Source: Rhizobium leguminosarum
GTDB taxonomy: Bacteria > Pseudomonadota > Alphaproteobacteria > Rhizobiales > Rhizobiaceae
Direction of reading: 5' to 3'
DNA: 64,000 bases
Assembly: GCF_017876795.1 (NCBI RefSeq)
Contig: NZ_JAGIOR010000008.1
Coordinates: 1-64,000 of the forward strand
The translations under genes and the position numbers were made by a program. Positions 42,039 to 51,672 of the stretch are shown in pieces. Below the pieces are notes generated by a model. The model did no database searches. It was not told where the DNA came from and saw only the letters and a program-made list of their open reading frames with translations. Within the stretch, counting starts at the first letter, position 1; every line of letters begins with the position of its first letter.

Positions 42039-43004
42039 GTCGCGCCTCCTTGCTCTTCGGTAAGTTGGTCGGATTCAAGCTCGTACTGGCCGCCTGCGAA
42101 GCGCTCGACCTGGATGACATCACGCACCCGCCAGCCTCTGGGAGTCCGTTCGATCGACACGATCAGATCGACGGCTTCCCCGATCACCTCTTGCATCGGC
42201 TGTTGACTTGCCTCAGCGGTCAACTGCTCCAGCCGGCGCAGCGCAGACATCGCGGTGTTGGAGTGGATTGTTGCCACCCCGCCTGGGTGGCCGGTGTTCC
42301 ATGCTCTGAGAAGCGTGAGTGCGGCGCCGTCGCGGACCTCGCCCACTATGATGCGGTCGGCGCAAACGCATCGTGCTTTTCAAGAGGCGGGGCATATCGA
42401 TTGCGTCACTGGTGTGCAGCAGGACCGCGTTCTCAGCTGCGCACTGGATTTCGGCGGTGTCCTCGAGGATGACCAGCCGGTCTTCAGGAGCGTTGTTTAC
42501 GATCTCATTGATCACGGCATTTGCGAGCGTTGTCTTGCCGGAGCCGGTCCCACCGGAAATGATAATGTTCAGACGCGAGGCAATAGCGCTGCGGATGGTC
42601 GCGGCCTGCGCCTCGGTCATGACCGCCGCGCGAGCATACTCATCGAGCGGGATCAAGCGAGACGCCCGCCGGCGGATCGTGAAGGCCGGCTTGGCGACGA
42701 CAGGTGGCAGCAGGCCTTCGAAACGATGCCCGCCGATCGGCAGCTCGCCGGAGATGATCGGCTGAACTGTATCCACCTCGGACTGGAGCGCATGCGCCAC
42801 TGTTCCGATCACCATTTCGGCTGCCGCGCAGGACATCTCACCGGCCGGCGCCACGCCGTGCCCGAGCCGTTCGATGGACAGCCTTCCATCGGGATTGAGC
42901 ATGATCTCGACGACCGTCGCGTCGTCCAAGGCAAAGCAGAGCTGGTCGCCGAGCGCTTCCTGGAGTTTGCGGATAAGGCGAGGATGGGAGCGAAGCTGTG
43001 TCAC
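42030..43004 (-). pseudogene. trbB: TrbB conjugation ATPase, frameshifted
   Basis: ATG 43004: MTQLRSHPRLIRKLQEALGD. Walker A is IISGGTGSGKTTLANAVINE, and EDRLVILEDTAEIQC follows. After LLKSTMRLR the frame is lost near 42365; GEVRDGAALTLLRAWNTGHP and GGVATIHSNTAMSALRRLEQ (Walker B and His box) are in another frame. TrbB drives the conjugative type IV secretion system. It follows traI with a 10-base gap, as in Ti plasmids. Confidence 0.88.
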
Positions 43005-43014
43005 GGACGTCTCC

Positions 43015-43642
43015 TTACGCTGCCTGGCCCAGAGGGCTGGTGAATTGAGAGCGATAGCTGGATGGACGGAGCTTCAGAAACATTTCTGCACTGGCAGGAA
43101 GAGTGCCGGCCACAGCCATGGTCACTCCGATTTTCTTGGCTTCGCCGATGCGTTGAAGAGGCCATCCAACGCGAGCAAGGATCCGCTCGAAGCGAAGGTC
43201 AGTTACGGTGACGATTTCGGTGAAGCGGTTCAGCATCGACCACTCGATGATTCCCGGGAACATGCTGAGCGTTGCTTCGTGGATGGAGCCCTCTCCCCTG
43301 CCCTCGGGAAGCGAGGTGTCCACGCAGAAGCGCGAGCTCTCGATCACGCCGGCATGTGCGTTGAGTTGGCCGGTCGGTAGGAGCGCCACGAGAAAGCGCT
43401 GCGCACCATAGTTGGGCCGAGCGCGCGGAGAAGTCTCGCGCCACCCGCCACTTGGCCAGTCGCTGAATGGCCAGAATGTAGGTCGGCCGGAGCGTGTCAA
43501 AGTCATCCGACTCGGACCCGTCCACGACATTGACGTCCCAGCCCAAACGGTCGGAAAAGACACGGGCGCGCAGTTGGTGGTGGCTTCGAAGAAGCTTGGC
43601 CTCTTCAATGTTTCGCGGCTTCGAGATCGCCAGAACCTGCAT
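43015..43642 (-). pseudogene. traI: TraI, LuxI-type AHL synthase, two frameshifts
   Basis: ATG 43642: MQVLAISKPRNIEEAKLLRS, then HQLRARVFSDRLGWDVNVVD (the conserved RxxxFxxRLGWxV). After YILAI the reading passes into a second frame (TGQVAGGARLLRALGPTM) and then a third (QRFLVALLPTGQLNAHAGVI, ESSRFCVDTSL) to the end. Breaks lie near 43468 and 43400. All catalytic-domain motifs are recognisable, so loss is recent or these are sequencing errors. It is first in the traI-trb operon and divergent from repA. Confidence 0.87.
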
Positions 43643-43701
43643 GAATTTCTCCGTCGTTGTTGGCCGGAAAGAAATCAGCACAGATCGGAATCCAGCGGCA
43701 G

Positions 43702-43717
43702 TTGTAGGATCCTACAA
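43702..43717. promoter_or_regulatory. Possible lux/tra-box palindrome upstream of traI
   Basis: TTGTAGGATCCTACAA is a perfect 16-bp dyad 60 bases before the traI start, in the traI-repA interval where Ti plasmids have TraR-binding tra boxes. It differs from the TraR consensus, so the regulator could be another LuxR-type protein. No traR is in the window. Confidence 0.6.
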
Positions 43718-44008
43718 ATGCGAGTCGGAGTGAGTCGCGTTACAGGTGGGGCTCAGTTTGAGAGGCAGCGGTGTTTGAAAACTTCGATCTTTGCAGGATT
43801 CACAGTAATACAAACCGGGAAACGTCGCCCCTGTGGCTTCCCTAAATCACTGAAACTAAACGGCAAAGTAAACGAAGAGAGGTATCCTCCCCATTCCGCG
43901 TTAACCTTTTATTAACTTTAAATATCTTGCTGCCCCACGGGAATCGGGAGATAGTTTCGCAAATGATGGCTAAGTGGCCATTTTTTCGAAAGTGTGGCCA
44001 CCTAGGAA

Positions 44009-45211
44009 ATGGTTTGCAAAATGAGCCAACCGCAATCCAATAGGTTTGACGTCGAGATCGCCCAACAAGGCGCGAAGATCTCAAGCGCGCTGCATATGCT
44101 GCGCAGCCAACAATATCCCCCCGACGCGCGCAAAGGTCTGCGCAAGTTTCAGCTTGGCGAAGTTGCTTACTTTATGGGGGTCACCCAAAGCCACCTTCGT
44201 CAAATCCATTCGGAGGGCAAGGGGCCGGAGATCGAAACGGTCAGTGGCCGGCGCTACTACACGGCCGACCAGATGCTCGAGCTTCGGGAGTATCTTGAGG
44301 CAAATAAGAAATCCGACAAGCGGTATTACGTTCCCCAGCGACGTGAAGGGGAGCCCATGCAGGTCCTGTCAGTTGTGAATTTCAAAGGTGGAAGCGGCAA
44401 AACGACGACAGCCGCGCATCTCGCGCAGTATCTCGCCCTCACTGGCCATCGTGTCCTAGCGGTCGACCTCGATCCTCAGGCGTCGCTAACATCATTGTTC
44501 GGGATCCAGCCCGAACTTGATGACACCGCGTCCCTATACGAAGCACTTCGTTTCGACGATGAGCGCAAGCCAATTTCAGAGGTGATACAGCCGACGAATA
44601 TTCCCGGGCTGGACGTTGTCCCGGCAAACCTTGTTTTGCAGGAATTCGAGTACGACGTGCCATTGTCAATCTCTTCCAGGAAAGGGGACGAGGGCCGGTT
44701 GTTTCACATGCGCATTGTCAACGCGCTGAAGGAAGTGGATGACAGGTACGACGTCGTTGTCATCGACTGCCCGCCGCAGCTTGGCTATCTGACGATCACG
44801 GCGCTGATGGCCTCCACCGGCATCCTGATTACCATTCACCCGCAGATGTTGGACATCATGTCGATGAGCCAGTTCCTGCAGATGCTGGGAGGAATCATGA
44901 CGCCAGTTGCAGAGGCTGGCGCCGAGATCCGCGTTGAATGGTTCCGCTACCTCGTAACGCGCTTTGAACCGACCGATATTCCGCAGGCGCAGATGGTCGG
45001 GTTCATGCAGTCGATGTTTGCACAGCAGATGCTACGCAATCATGTGTTGAAGTCGACGGCCGTATCGGATGCATCGATCAGGAAGCAGACTTTGTACGAG
45101 GTTGAGCGCGGGGATTTTGTTCGCTCTACCTATGACCGCGCTATGGAGAGCCTGAATGCGGCGAATGGCGAGGTCGTGGATCTCATTCATAGCGCATGGG
45201 GGCGGAAATGA
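44009..45211 (+). CDS. repA: RepA partition ATPase, replicon 2
   Basis: 400 residues from ATG 44009; a second ATG at 44021 (MSQPQSNRFDVEIAQQGAKI) is an alternative. ParA-type ATPase: N-terminal DNA-binding region (GEVAYFMGVTQSHLRQIHSE), Walker A NFKGGSGKTTTAAHLAQYLA, Walker A' region VLAVDLDPQASLTSLFG, Walker B VVVIDCPPQLGYLT. RepA moves plasmid copies with RepB and represses the operon. An inverted GTGGCCA / TGGCCAC pair at about 43975-44001 just upstream may be its operator. First gene of a complete repABC, divergent from traI as in Ti and Ri plasmids. Confidence 0.97.
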   Translation: MVCKMSQPQSNRFDVEIAQQGAKISSALHMLRSQQYPPDARKGLRKFQLGEVAYFMGVTQSHLRQIHSEGKGPEIETVSGRRYYTADQMLELREYLEANKKSDKRYYVPQRREGEPMQVLSVVNFKGGSGKTTTAAHLAQYLALTGHRVLAVDLDPQASLTSLFGIQPELDDTASLYEALRFDDERKPISEVIQPTNIPGLDVVPANLVLQEFEYDVPLSISSRKGDEGRLFHMRIVNALKEVDDRYDVVVIDCPPQLGYLTITALMASTGILITIHPQMLDIMSMSQFLQMLGGIMTPVAEAGAEIRVEWFRYLVTRFEPTDIPQAQMVGFMQSMFAQQMLRNHVLKSTAVSDASIRKQTLYEVERGDFVRSTYDRAMESLNAANGEVVDLIHSAWGRK

Positions 45212-45213
45212 CC

Positions 45214-45232
45214 AACTTGTCAGCCGTTTTTT
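45214..45232 (+). repeat. 19-bp repeat in the repA-repB gap (candidate parS)
   Basis: AACTTGTCAGCCGTTTTTT lies directly after the repA stop and recurs exactly at 47739-47757 after repC. The repA-repB gap is a known parS position. The sequence is only weakly dyadic and does not match the usual GTT-N10-AAC parS form. Confidence 0.55.
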
Positions 45233-45295
45233 GTTCGATTTGTATGAGCAAGGCCAATGGCTTATCGCAGTTGAGGGCGATCTTGGAGGGCGATC

Positions 45296-46288
45296 ATGTC
45301 GCGTGAAAACCCATTCGCAAAGCTGGATCTTTCATCGCTGTCTGAGAGGACGTCACCAAAGCCTGGTTACGGCATGACGGGGGCTGCGAAGACGGTGGTT
45401 CGATCGATCGAGGACCTGGCCGAGAACACCAAGAAGCTCATGGAGGGCGAGGTGGTCGTGGAACTGGATCCGCGTCTGCTCGATGTATCCTTCGTTGCCG
45501 ATCGGCTTTCGGACGAGGGCGAAGAGTATCAGGAGCTCAAGCAGGCAATCAAAGAGTCTGGCCAGACGACCCCTATTCTGGTTCGACCGAGTTCGTCAGA
45601 CAGCCAACGCTTCATGGTCGTCTTTGGACACCGCCGTCTCAAGGTTGCCAAAGAACTCGGAATTCCTGTCAAAGCGGTCGTCAAAAAGCTGGACGACATC
45701 ACCTCTGCGATCGCCCAGGGACAGGAAAACTCGGCCCGCTCAAATCTGTCCTTCATCGAGCGCGCTTACTTTGCACAAAACATGCTTGCGTCCGGAATGA
45801 CGAAGGATGTGGTTCGGTCGTCCCTCGCGATCGATGAGGCGATGCTCTCCAAGATGCTTGGGGTCGTCGATGTGGTCCCTGCCGCAGTTATCACGGTACT
45901 CGGAGCCTCCAAGAAGATCGGCCGCGATAAATGGCTGAGCTTACGGCAGCTTCTGCTGGTCCCTGCCCTGCTGAAAGTCGCCACGGACTATGTGGCAACG
46001 CTCGAGTTTCTTGAACTCGATGCGGACAAGCGATTCGGCGACCTGCATGATTACGTGAGGCGCTACAAGGTCAAATCAGCGGCGAAAAAGCCAAAGAGTA
46101 CGGCGACCGAGAAGGAATGGGCGTCGAGCGATGATTCGCTGAATTTCGTGATGAATGCCAAGTCGAAGAAGGTTGCGATCGAGCTTTCGAACGTCGAAGC
46201 CAAGCCGTTCAGCGACTGGCTCTCAATCAACATGGATCGTTTGTACAACGAGTACAAAGGATCGAAACAGGAAAAAAACGGAGACTAA
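45296..46288 (+). CDS. repB: RepB partition protein, replicon 2
   Basis: 330 residues, MSRENPFAKLDLSSLSERTS. ParB-like N-terminal core: GEVVVELDPRLLDVSFVADR, TTPILVRPSSSDSQRFMVVF, then GHRRLKVAKELGIPVKAVV and a helix-turn-helix near SSLAIDEAMLSKMLGVVDVV. RepB binds parS and works with RepA in segregation. It lies 84 bases after repA. Intact. Confidence 0.97.
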   Translation: MSRENPFAKLDLSSLSERTSPKPGYGMTGAAKTVVRSIEDLAENTKKLMEGEVVVELDPRLLDVSFVADRLSDEGEEYQELKQAIKESGQTTPILVRPSSSDSQRFMVVFGHRRLKVAKELGIPVKAVVKKLDDITSAIAQGQENSARSNLSFIERAYFAQNMLASGMTKDVVRSSLAIDEAMLSKMLGVVDVVPAAVITVLGASKKIGRDKWLSLRQLLLVPALLKVATDYVATLEFLELDADKRFGDLHDYVRRYKVKSAAKKPKSTATEKEWASSDDSLNFVMNAKSKKVAIELSNVEAKPFSDWLSINMDRLYNEYKGSKQEKNGD

Positions 46289-46445
46289 ACCGCAAAAGAA
46301 AAAGGCCCCCAAACGGAAAACCGTGGAAGCCTCTCTCGTTATCCTTAGCAAGATCGAGAATCGCATTTCCGGGAATCGCAGTCAAGAGTCTTTGACACCG
46401 ATTTGGTGAGCGGATTTCTTTTGCCTGAAGAAAGGTAAGAGGGAA
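46289..46445. ncRNA. repB-repC intergenic region, probable ctRNA, replicon 2
   Basis: Position and shared blocks with 182-376 (GAAAAAGGCCCC, GTCAAGAGTCTTTG at 46381-46394, TTTGGTGAGCG) support an antisense RNA gene on the minus strand that limits RepC. A GGCCCCCAAACGGAAAACCG-type stem near 46301 could serve as its terminator. Confidence 0.6.
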
Positions 46446-47690
46446 ATGCAGACGGGACATGTGACGACGCCCTTTGGGCGGCGGCGGATGACGCTTGCCT
46501 TGGTAAAGGGCCAGCTGGACGTTGCCGAATTGAAACCCACTGCACGCGTAGAAAAGTGGAAGGTGTTTCGTGACGTCTGCGAGGCGCGAGAACGCTTCGG
46601 CCTCCAGGACAGAGCGCTCGCCGTTCTCGATGCGCTGTTGACGTTTTATCCCGAGACGGAACTCGACTCGGAGCGAGGGCTGGTCGTGTTTCCCTCGAAC
46701 GGGCAGCTATCAGTGCGTGCGCACGGGATTACCGGAACCACACTGCGGCGACAACTAGCTGCCCTCGTCGAGGCCGGACTTATCCAGCGCCGTGATAGCC
46801 CGAACGGAAAGCGCTACGCGCATCGCAGTCGCGATGGTGAGATCGAACAGGCGTTTGGCTTTGATCTCGCGCCTCTCGTAGCCCGCGCCGCAGAGTTCGC
46901 AGTTATTGCGCAGGATGTATCAGCCGAGCGCATACGCTTTCGGCGGGCAAAGGAAGCTTTGACGATTTGCCGGCGTGACGTTCGCAAACTCATTACAGCG
47001 GCGATGGAGGAGGGTGCGTCAGGCAACTGGGGAGATATCGAGGCGATGTATGTCGGCATATTGGGTTGCCTCCCGCGGCACCCTGGCCGGCTCCAAGTCG
47101 AAGCGACCCTCGATGAAATGGAACTTTTGCGTGGAGAGATCCTCAACCTCCTGGAAATACAGCTGAAACCCAGGAATATGGATGGCAATGACATCGCAAA
47201 TGGATACCACATACAGAATTCAAAACCCGAATCCATCTATGAACTTGAACCTAGCTCTGACGAGGAGCAGGGCGAAACGCCACAGCTGGAACCCCATCTG
47301 ACGAGTATGCCGCCGGAAAACGTGAGAGCGAAGGCTGAACCAATCAAGTCCTTCCCGCTGAGCATGGTCCTTCGAGCTTGCCCTCAGATTATCGATTATG
47401 GGCCGGGCGGCGGCATTTCGCATTGGCGCGAGCTCATGGTGGCCGCTGTGCTAGTCCGCTCGATGCTAGGGGTCAGTCCGTCGGCCTACCAGGAGGCTTG
47501 CGACGCCATGGGGCCCGAAAATGCAGCTGTTGCGATCGCATGCATCTTCGAGAGATCGAACTTCATCAACTCGGCGGGCGGTTATCTGAGGGATCTGACA
47601 AAACGCTCGGAGCGAGGCGAGTTTTCGCTGGGGCCGATGCTGATGGCACTATTGAAGACAAGTGGTGAGCAAGGACGGCTCGCTGGGTAG
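46446..47690 (+). CDS. repC: RepC replication initiator, replicon 2
   Basis: 414 residues, MQTGHVTTPFGRRRMTLALV. HTH region RAHGITGTTLRRQLAALVEA; C-terminal part VLRACPQIIDYGPGGGISHW, RSMLGVSPSAYQEA and GEFSLGPMLMALLKTSG. Clearly diverged from the RepC at 377-1591, which fits two different incompatibility types. Together with repA and repB it should suffice for replication and partition. Confidence 0.97.
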   Translation: MQTGHVTTPFGRRRMTLALVKGQLDVAELKPTARVEKWKVFRDVCEARERFGLQDRALAVLDALLTFYPETELDSERGLVVFPSNGQLSVRAHGITGTTLRRQLAALVEAGLIQRRDSPNGKRYAHRSRDGEIEQAFGFDLAPLVARAAEFAVIAQDVSAERIRFRRAKEALTICRRDVRKLITAAMEEGASGNWGDIEAMYVGILGCLPRHPGRLQVEATLDEMELLRGEILNLLEIQLKPRNMDGNDIANGYHIQNSKPESIYELEPSSDEEQGETPQLEPHLTSMPPENVRAKAEPIKSFPLSMVLRACPQIIDYGPGGGISHWRELMVAAVLVRSMLGVSPSAYQEACDAMGPENAAVAIACIFERSNFINSAGGYLRDLTKRSERGEFSLGPMLMALLKTSGEQGRLAG

Positions 47691-47738
47691 ATGGGCGGCA
47701 AGGACACTGCAGTGCGGACAGATGACCACGCTTGCCGC

Positions 47739-47757
47739 AACTTGTCAGCCGTTTTTT
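47739..47757 (+). repeat. Second copy of the 19-bp rep-locus repeat
   Basis: Exact copy of 45214-45232, 48 bases after the repC stop. Sites flanking repABC operons often bind RepB. Confidence 0.55.
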
Positions 47758-48114
47758 CGCGGCGATATGCTCTATTTAACACGGGTTTAGGCGGGTTGAA
47801 TAGAGCGTTTGAAATTCCGTTCGGAATGGCGAGGGCCTTGACGGCGTAGCGTAAAGGTGCGTCGACCTTTCTCAGCCTTCCAGCACCTTATCGCGGACCC
47901 TCGTCGGCACTAACTTGGGCGCTTGCTGCGAAACTGCAGTTACTCCAAGGCTTTGGGCGGGCTACGATGCATCTATTCATTCCATCCACTTTTGGGCCGA
48001 TCGAGGAGGGTGCTGGCTTTGACTAGGGAAAGCAGGGCAGTTCAATTGGACGAATTGGACAATCTGGCCGACCGACTGGCGCGCGTCCGAGACATGGCGT
48101 GCGCCGGACTATTC
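47758..48114. other. Interval without recognised genes
   Basis: No supported reading frame. The short plus-strand frame 47923-48240 has no family features and runs antisense to a recombinase remnant. Confidence 0.45.
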
Positions 48115-48417
48115 TCAATCGTGTTTCCGTTGATGTTGGCCACCCATCGTGAAGCGATAGGCGGGTCTAATGTCGACACCGGGAGCTTTTTCGCGCCGTC
48201 GCATAGCGACCGATGCCGCGACTGTTCCATAGCCTCCTGAAGAGGTATGACGCAAACCATGCGCCGAAAGTTCTCTCACCTCCAACCCAGCCACTTTCAC
48301 GCGGTGCTCGACGATGTCGTTGACAGCCTTCGGATCGGCCGCTCGGCGGCTCACATTGCCCCAACGATCGATCGCCGCAACACACTGCCCCTGTCGATTT
48401 TTCCAGCTGCCAGCCAA
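48115..48417 (-). pseudogene. Tyrosine recombinase fragment
   Basis: The minus strand contains VEHRVKVAGLEVRELSAHGL then RHT, the S-x-H-x-L-R-H box II of tyrosine recombinases, followed by unrelated sequence. Box I and the tyrosine are missing. Confidence 0.45.
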
Positions 48418-48524
48418 CCATTCAGCGCGCCAACGGGCCGCACGGTTAGATAGACGATTTCGTCCTGGCCGGCGCCAGAATTCTTAGTGCAGCCGAGGTG
48501 AATGGAAAATGAGGGGAGGGGGAC

Positions 48525-48704
48525 ATGGTCGCCGCGGCTCTGGATGAAAACACTAACCTGAAACTAGGGACCGATGACGACTACCGGCGCCTGACTCTAG
48601 AAATCCTCAGAAGCCAAGCTTGGAAAACCATGCAGCTGAACACCGGTAGGAAAAAGAGTCGTGCCATCGGCCGCCTGATGAACGGTACCCTCAGCGGCGA
48701 ATAA
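48525..48704 (+). CDS. Small hypothetical protein
   Basis: 59 residues from ATG 48525 with GGGGAGGGGG just upstream. MVAAALDENTNLKLGTDDDY then a basic C-terminus (TGRKKSRAIGRLMNGTLSGE). Its end overlaps the 3' end of the convergent serine recombinase by 14 bases. No family recognised; it could be the short remnant of a longer gene. Confidence 0.4.
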   Translation: MVAAALDENTNLKLGTDDDYRRLTLEILRSQAWKTMQLNTGRKKSRAIGRLMNGTLSGE

Positions 48705-49608
48705 GGCCAAGCCGATGGGCTTCGTCGAGCAGATCCCGTACGGAGGAGGGCTGCCACTTCTTGCCTCCTCGCGAAGGCCGTTCTCCCATCAGGTCCAGTT
48801 GAGCGCCAATGTCGCGAAGCGATAGATCGGGGTCCGCAATGGCGATCGCCGCCACAAGCTTCATAAGGTGGTCCGCCGGCGCGCGGCGAGGGGACCGGGC
48901 AAGGAGCTCTTTCTCTGCGAGCTTTTCGCGGACCATGCGATGTACGGCGCGGCGAAGACGTTCAACCGTCCAATCGTGGCCGCGGCGATTGAGCACCCGA
49001 ACGACATTGTCCCAGCTGTGCTGGGGCCTAAGTTGCCGCACCGACGGCAGCCACGTCTGCGCTGTCGCGATGAGTTCGTCGAGATAAAGTTTATCGCGCG
49101 CTTGCGACACCGCTTTGATCGCCTCTGGTCGCCGTTCTCGGAGACCCGGGTTTCCAGGAAGCTTGCCGCGTGCCTTCGCCGCCTTGATACCGGCCTTGGT
49201 GCGTTCGGCGGTCAGCGCGCGCTCGAGCTGCGCGACCGCGCCGAGGACCTGAAGCGAAAACATCCCCTGCGGTGTCGAGGTATCGATTGGATCGCGGATC
49301 GATCGAAAATGAACGCCGCGTTGCTCGAGATCTTCGATGGCCTGCAGCAGATGGCTCACGGATCTGGCCAGCCGATCGAGGCGGACGACGACGAGAACGT
49401 CTCCTTCGGTGAGTTCGCCAAGTAGTCGCGTCAAAACCGGACGAGCGCGAGATGCTCCAGAACCATGCTCTTGAAAGATTCGATCGCAGCCTGCGGCCCG
49501 CAGTTCGTCCATCTGGGCATCCTGGACCTGGTCGTCCGTCGAGACGCGGGCGTAGCCGATCAGCCGCTTTAGAGGCTGTTGGACTTTAACTGTTCGTCGC
49601 TTCGCCAT
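48691..49608 (-). CDS. Serine recombinase (resolvase/invertase family)
   Basis: 305 residues. KRLIGYARVSTDDQVQDAQM carries the catalytic Ser (RVST); VVVRLDRLARSVSHLLQAIE holds the arginine motif; ALTAERTKAGIKAAKARGKL is the long helix. The C-terminal ~120 residues (WDNVVRVLNRRGHDWTVERL, KKWQPSSVRDLLDEAHRLGL) are larger than in simple resolvases and resemble DNA-binding parts that pair with genomic sites. Intact and not part of a recognisable transposon. It may resolve plasmid multimers or cointegrates. Confidence 0.9.
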   Translation of the reverse strand: MAKRRTVKVQQPLKRLIGYARVSTDDQVQDAQMDELRAAGCDRIFQEHGSGASRARPVLTRLLGELTEGDVLVVVRLDRLARSVSHLLQAIEDLEQRGVHFRSIRDPIDTSTPQGMFSLQVLGAVAQLERALTAERTKAGIKAAKARGKLPGNPGLRERRPEAIKAVSQARDKLYLDELIATAQTWLPSVRQLRPQHSWDNVVRVLNRRGHDWTVERLRRAVHRMVREKLAEKELLARSPRRAPADHLMKLVAAIAIADPDLSLRDIGAQLDLMGERPSRGGKKWQPSSVRDLLDEAHRLGLIRR

Positions 49609-50001
49609 TGCGTTTCTAACGGCCCGTTTTGAGGTGATTTGTACAGATAAGGAATGCGTGAGAAAATGGTCAGTTGCAAGCGTGTTTTAGGCATTGAATA
49701 GCGGCCCGCCAGACTCGAAATGCTACCGCGAACGAGCAACGGAGCGTCCGGATAGGCCAATGCGCGTCAGTGGGCTTCTGTGGCGGAAATGCCGGAAAAA
49801 CAGCGGCTTCGGTGATGGCTGCGGGAGGAGAAGCCTGCTGAAGGGCGCCGGCGCTCAATTCCGGAAATGAGGACCGGGCATGTGCACCGACGGCGGCCGC
49901 CGAATTTTGCCATGGAGGGTCCAGTCATCCCGGGCGAAATCGCCCTAGAAGGCCGGAAAACCGGGCGTTTCCGGTGATCAAGGGAGGCTGACATCGCTGA
50001 T
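49609..50001. other. Interval without recognised genes
   Basis: No supported gene. It contains repeated GCCGGAAA motifs (about 49790, 49950) and runs into a truncated transposase. Confidence 0.45.
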
Positions 50002-50853
50002 TTGCGGCCTGAAATCAAAACCTCCGATAACGACAGCGTCTTCATGAACGAGAGCGTTCATGAGTATTGTTTGCGCGATCATATCGAACTCACCCGTTGC
50101 CGCCCCTACCGGAAGAATGATCAGGCATTTGTCGAGCAGAAGAATGGTGCGATCGTGCGTAAGATCGTTGGATACAGGCGCTTCGAGGGCGTGCAGGCCA
50201 CGCGGGAGCTAGCCAAGCTTTATGCATCAATGCGTTTGTTCATCAATTTCTTTCAACCGTCATTTAAGTTGAAAGAAAAGCATCGTGACGGAGCCAAGGT
50301 GATCAAGCGGTATCATCGCCCTGCCACACCCTATCAGCGGCTGCTTGACGATGCACGCACGCCGGAGGATACGCGCCTTCGCCTCAAGGCGATGTATTTG
50401 ACGCTCGATCCGGTTCGGCTGCTCCGCGACATACGCCTGGCACAAGAGAGGTTGGTCGAAATCGCTGACAAGCCTGAGGGTTCCGCTGCCGCCGACGGCG
50501 AGGCATTGCCGCTGGAAGACTTTCTGTCCGGCTTGCGGATTGCTTGGCGTGGCGGCGAAGTGAACCCGACCGCCCGCTCCAAGCCGGCGGCCAAGCGAGA
50601 GCGGCGGAGACCGGATCCTCTCCTTGCCGTCACTGCCGAGCTCGAGGAATGGTTCGAGGCCGAGCCTTGGCGAACGTCACGAGAGTTGCTTGAACGCTTG
50701 CAGGTCAACTACCCCGGCGTCTATCCCGACGGCCTCATTCGGACTGTGCAGCGTCGAATGAAGATCTGGCGCAGTACGCAAGCCAATGCGTTGGTGTTCG
50801 GGCCATTCGCCGATGCCGCGCGGCAGACCGAAATTGTAGAGGTCGTGCAGTGA
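50002..50853 (+). pseudogene. Integrase-core transposase, N-terminally truncated
   Basis: About 284 codons remain. SDNDSVFMNESVHEYCLRDH, then TRCRPYRKNDQAFVEQKNGA, carries the second Asp and the Glu (VEQKN) of an rve-type integrase core. The C-terminal part (AELEEWFEAEPWRTSRELLE, VYPDGLIRTVQRRMKIWRS) is a helical domain found in this transposase group. The HTH and first Asp are missing. Confidence 0.75.
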
Positions 50854-50915
50854 GATCATTACTGAACAATACAGGATCGGTATCCGCGCTCTTCTCAACA
50901 AGCGAGCACACGTTC

Positions 50916-50951
50916 ATCATGTCCATCATGTCCATCATGTCCATCATGTCA
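50916..50951 (+). repeat. Four 9-bp tandem repeats
   Basis: ATCATGTCC repeated at 50916, 50925 and 50934, with ATCATGTCA at 50943. Confidence 0.95.
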
Positions 50952-51447
50952 TTGGTCATCGGTGGTCTTTCCGTCAGGTTGGTCTTCGACAACCCGACCC
51001 TAGCGGAAAACACTGATGGCCGCCCGCAAAGCCGCTCGCTCGCTACGGCGCTGTTGAGGGCGCGCTCGGGAGCGGCTTCGCTACCTCTGTCACCTACACC
51101 ACGTGCTGGACACGTTCGGAACAACCCGTGAGGCAACCGAGAACATCCGAGTGAGGCAACGGCATTGTTCTTTGGGAACACTCTTGGGTGAGGCAATACG
51201 AATACAAAGAATCTGATTGCCGCCCTTCACTCAACACCCCCTGCCATCAAACGCTATTCTTGAACGGACACTTAGCAAAGCGCCCCGAACTGTTCAGACA
51301 AACCGAGCCACCTCTAGAATGTTTAGCTCGACGCTTACTTTCAGACGTAACACAATTTAGATTGACCACCCAAAATACATGCACAATCTTTTGCAAAATA
51401 GGAAGGGAACCAGCCCAAGATATGCAACGAAAAAGGTAACGCCTTAC
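50952..51447. promoter_or_regulatory. virE upstream region with GTGAGGCAA repeats
   Basis: No gene. GTGAGGCAA occurs three times in the same direction (51129, 51152, 51188). The stretch 51202-51316 is duplicated at 60855-60927 plus 61864-61905. A partial vir-box-like TAACACAATTTAGA lies near 51347, about 100 bases before virE1; I rate this match weak. Confidence 0.5.
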
Positions 51448-51648
51448 ATGAAATTGAAATCATCGACGTCAGGTTTGAAACGCACTCGTACCGCCGAATT
51501 GCCCATGGAGCGAAACAATACAATCGCAAGTTCGGACGACTACCCTCCAATGGACAATCCGGAATTGTTCATGACCGATCGAGAGCGCCGCCTTATAGCA
51601 ATGGATAGAGCAGTTAAGGCTCGGGACAAGAACAAGAAAATAAAGTGA
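51448..51648 (+). CDS. virE1: VirE1, secretion chaperone for VirE2
   Basis: 66 residues from ATG 51448 (MKLKSSTSGLKRTRTAELPM), near the 65 typical of VirE1. Acidic central part (SSDDYPPMDNPELFMTDRER) and a C-terminal amphipathic helix, as in this small chaperone that keeps VirE2 soluble. Called mainly from size and position 24 bases before virE2; sequence identity to Ti VirE1 looks low. Confidence 0.7.
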   Translation: MKLKSSTSGLKRTRTAELPMERNNTIASSDDYPPMDNPELFMTDRERRLIAMDRAVKARDKNKKIK

Positions 51649-51672
51649 GCAAGCTCTGGAAGGACGATTTCT

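Noticed and set aside
51347..51360. vir-box-like TAACACAATTTAGA upstream of virE1
   Set aside because: Only the CAATT part matches the consensus; too weak to call as a VirG site.
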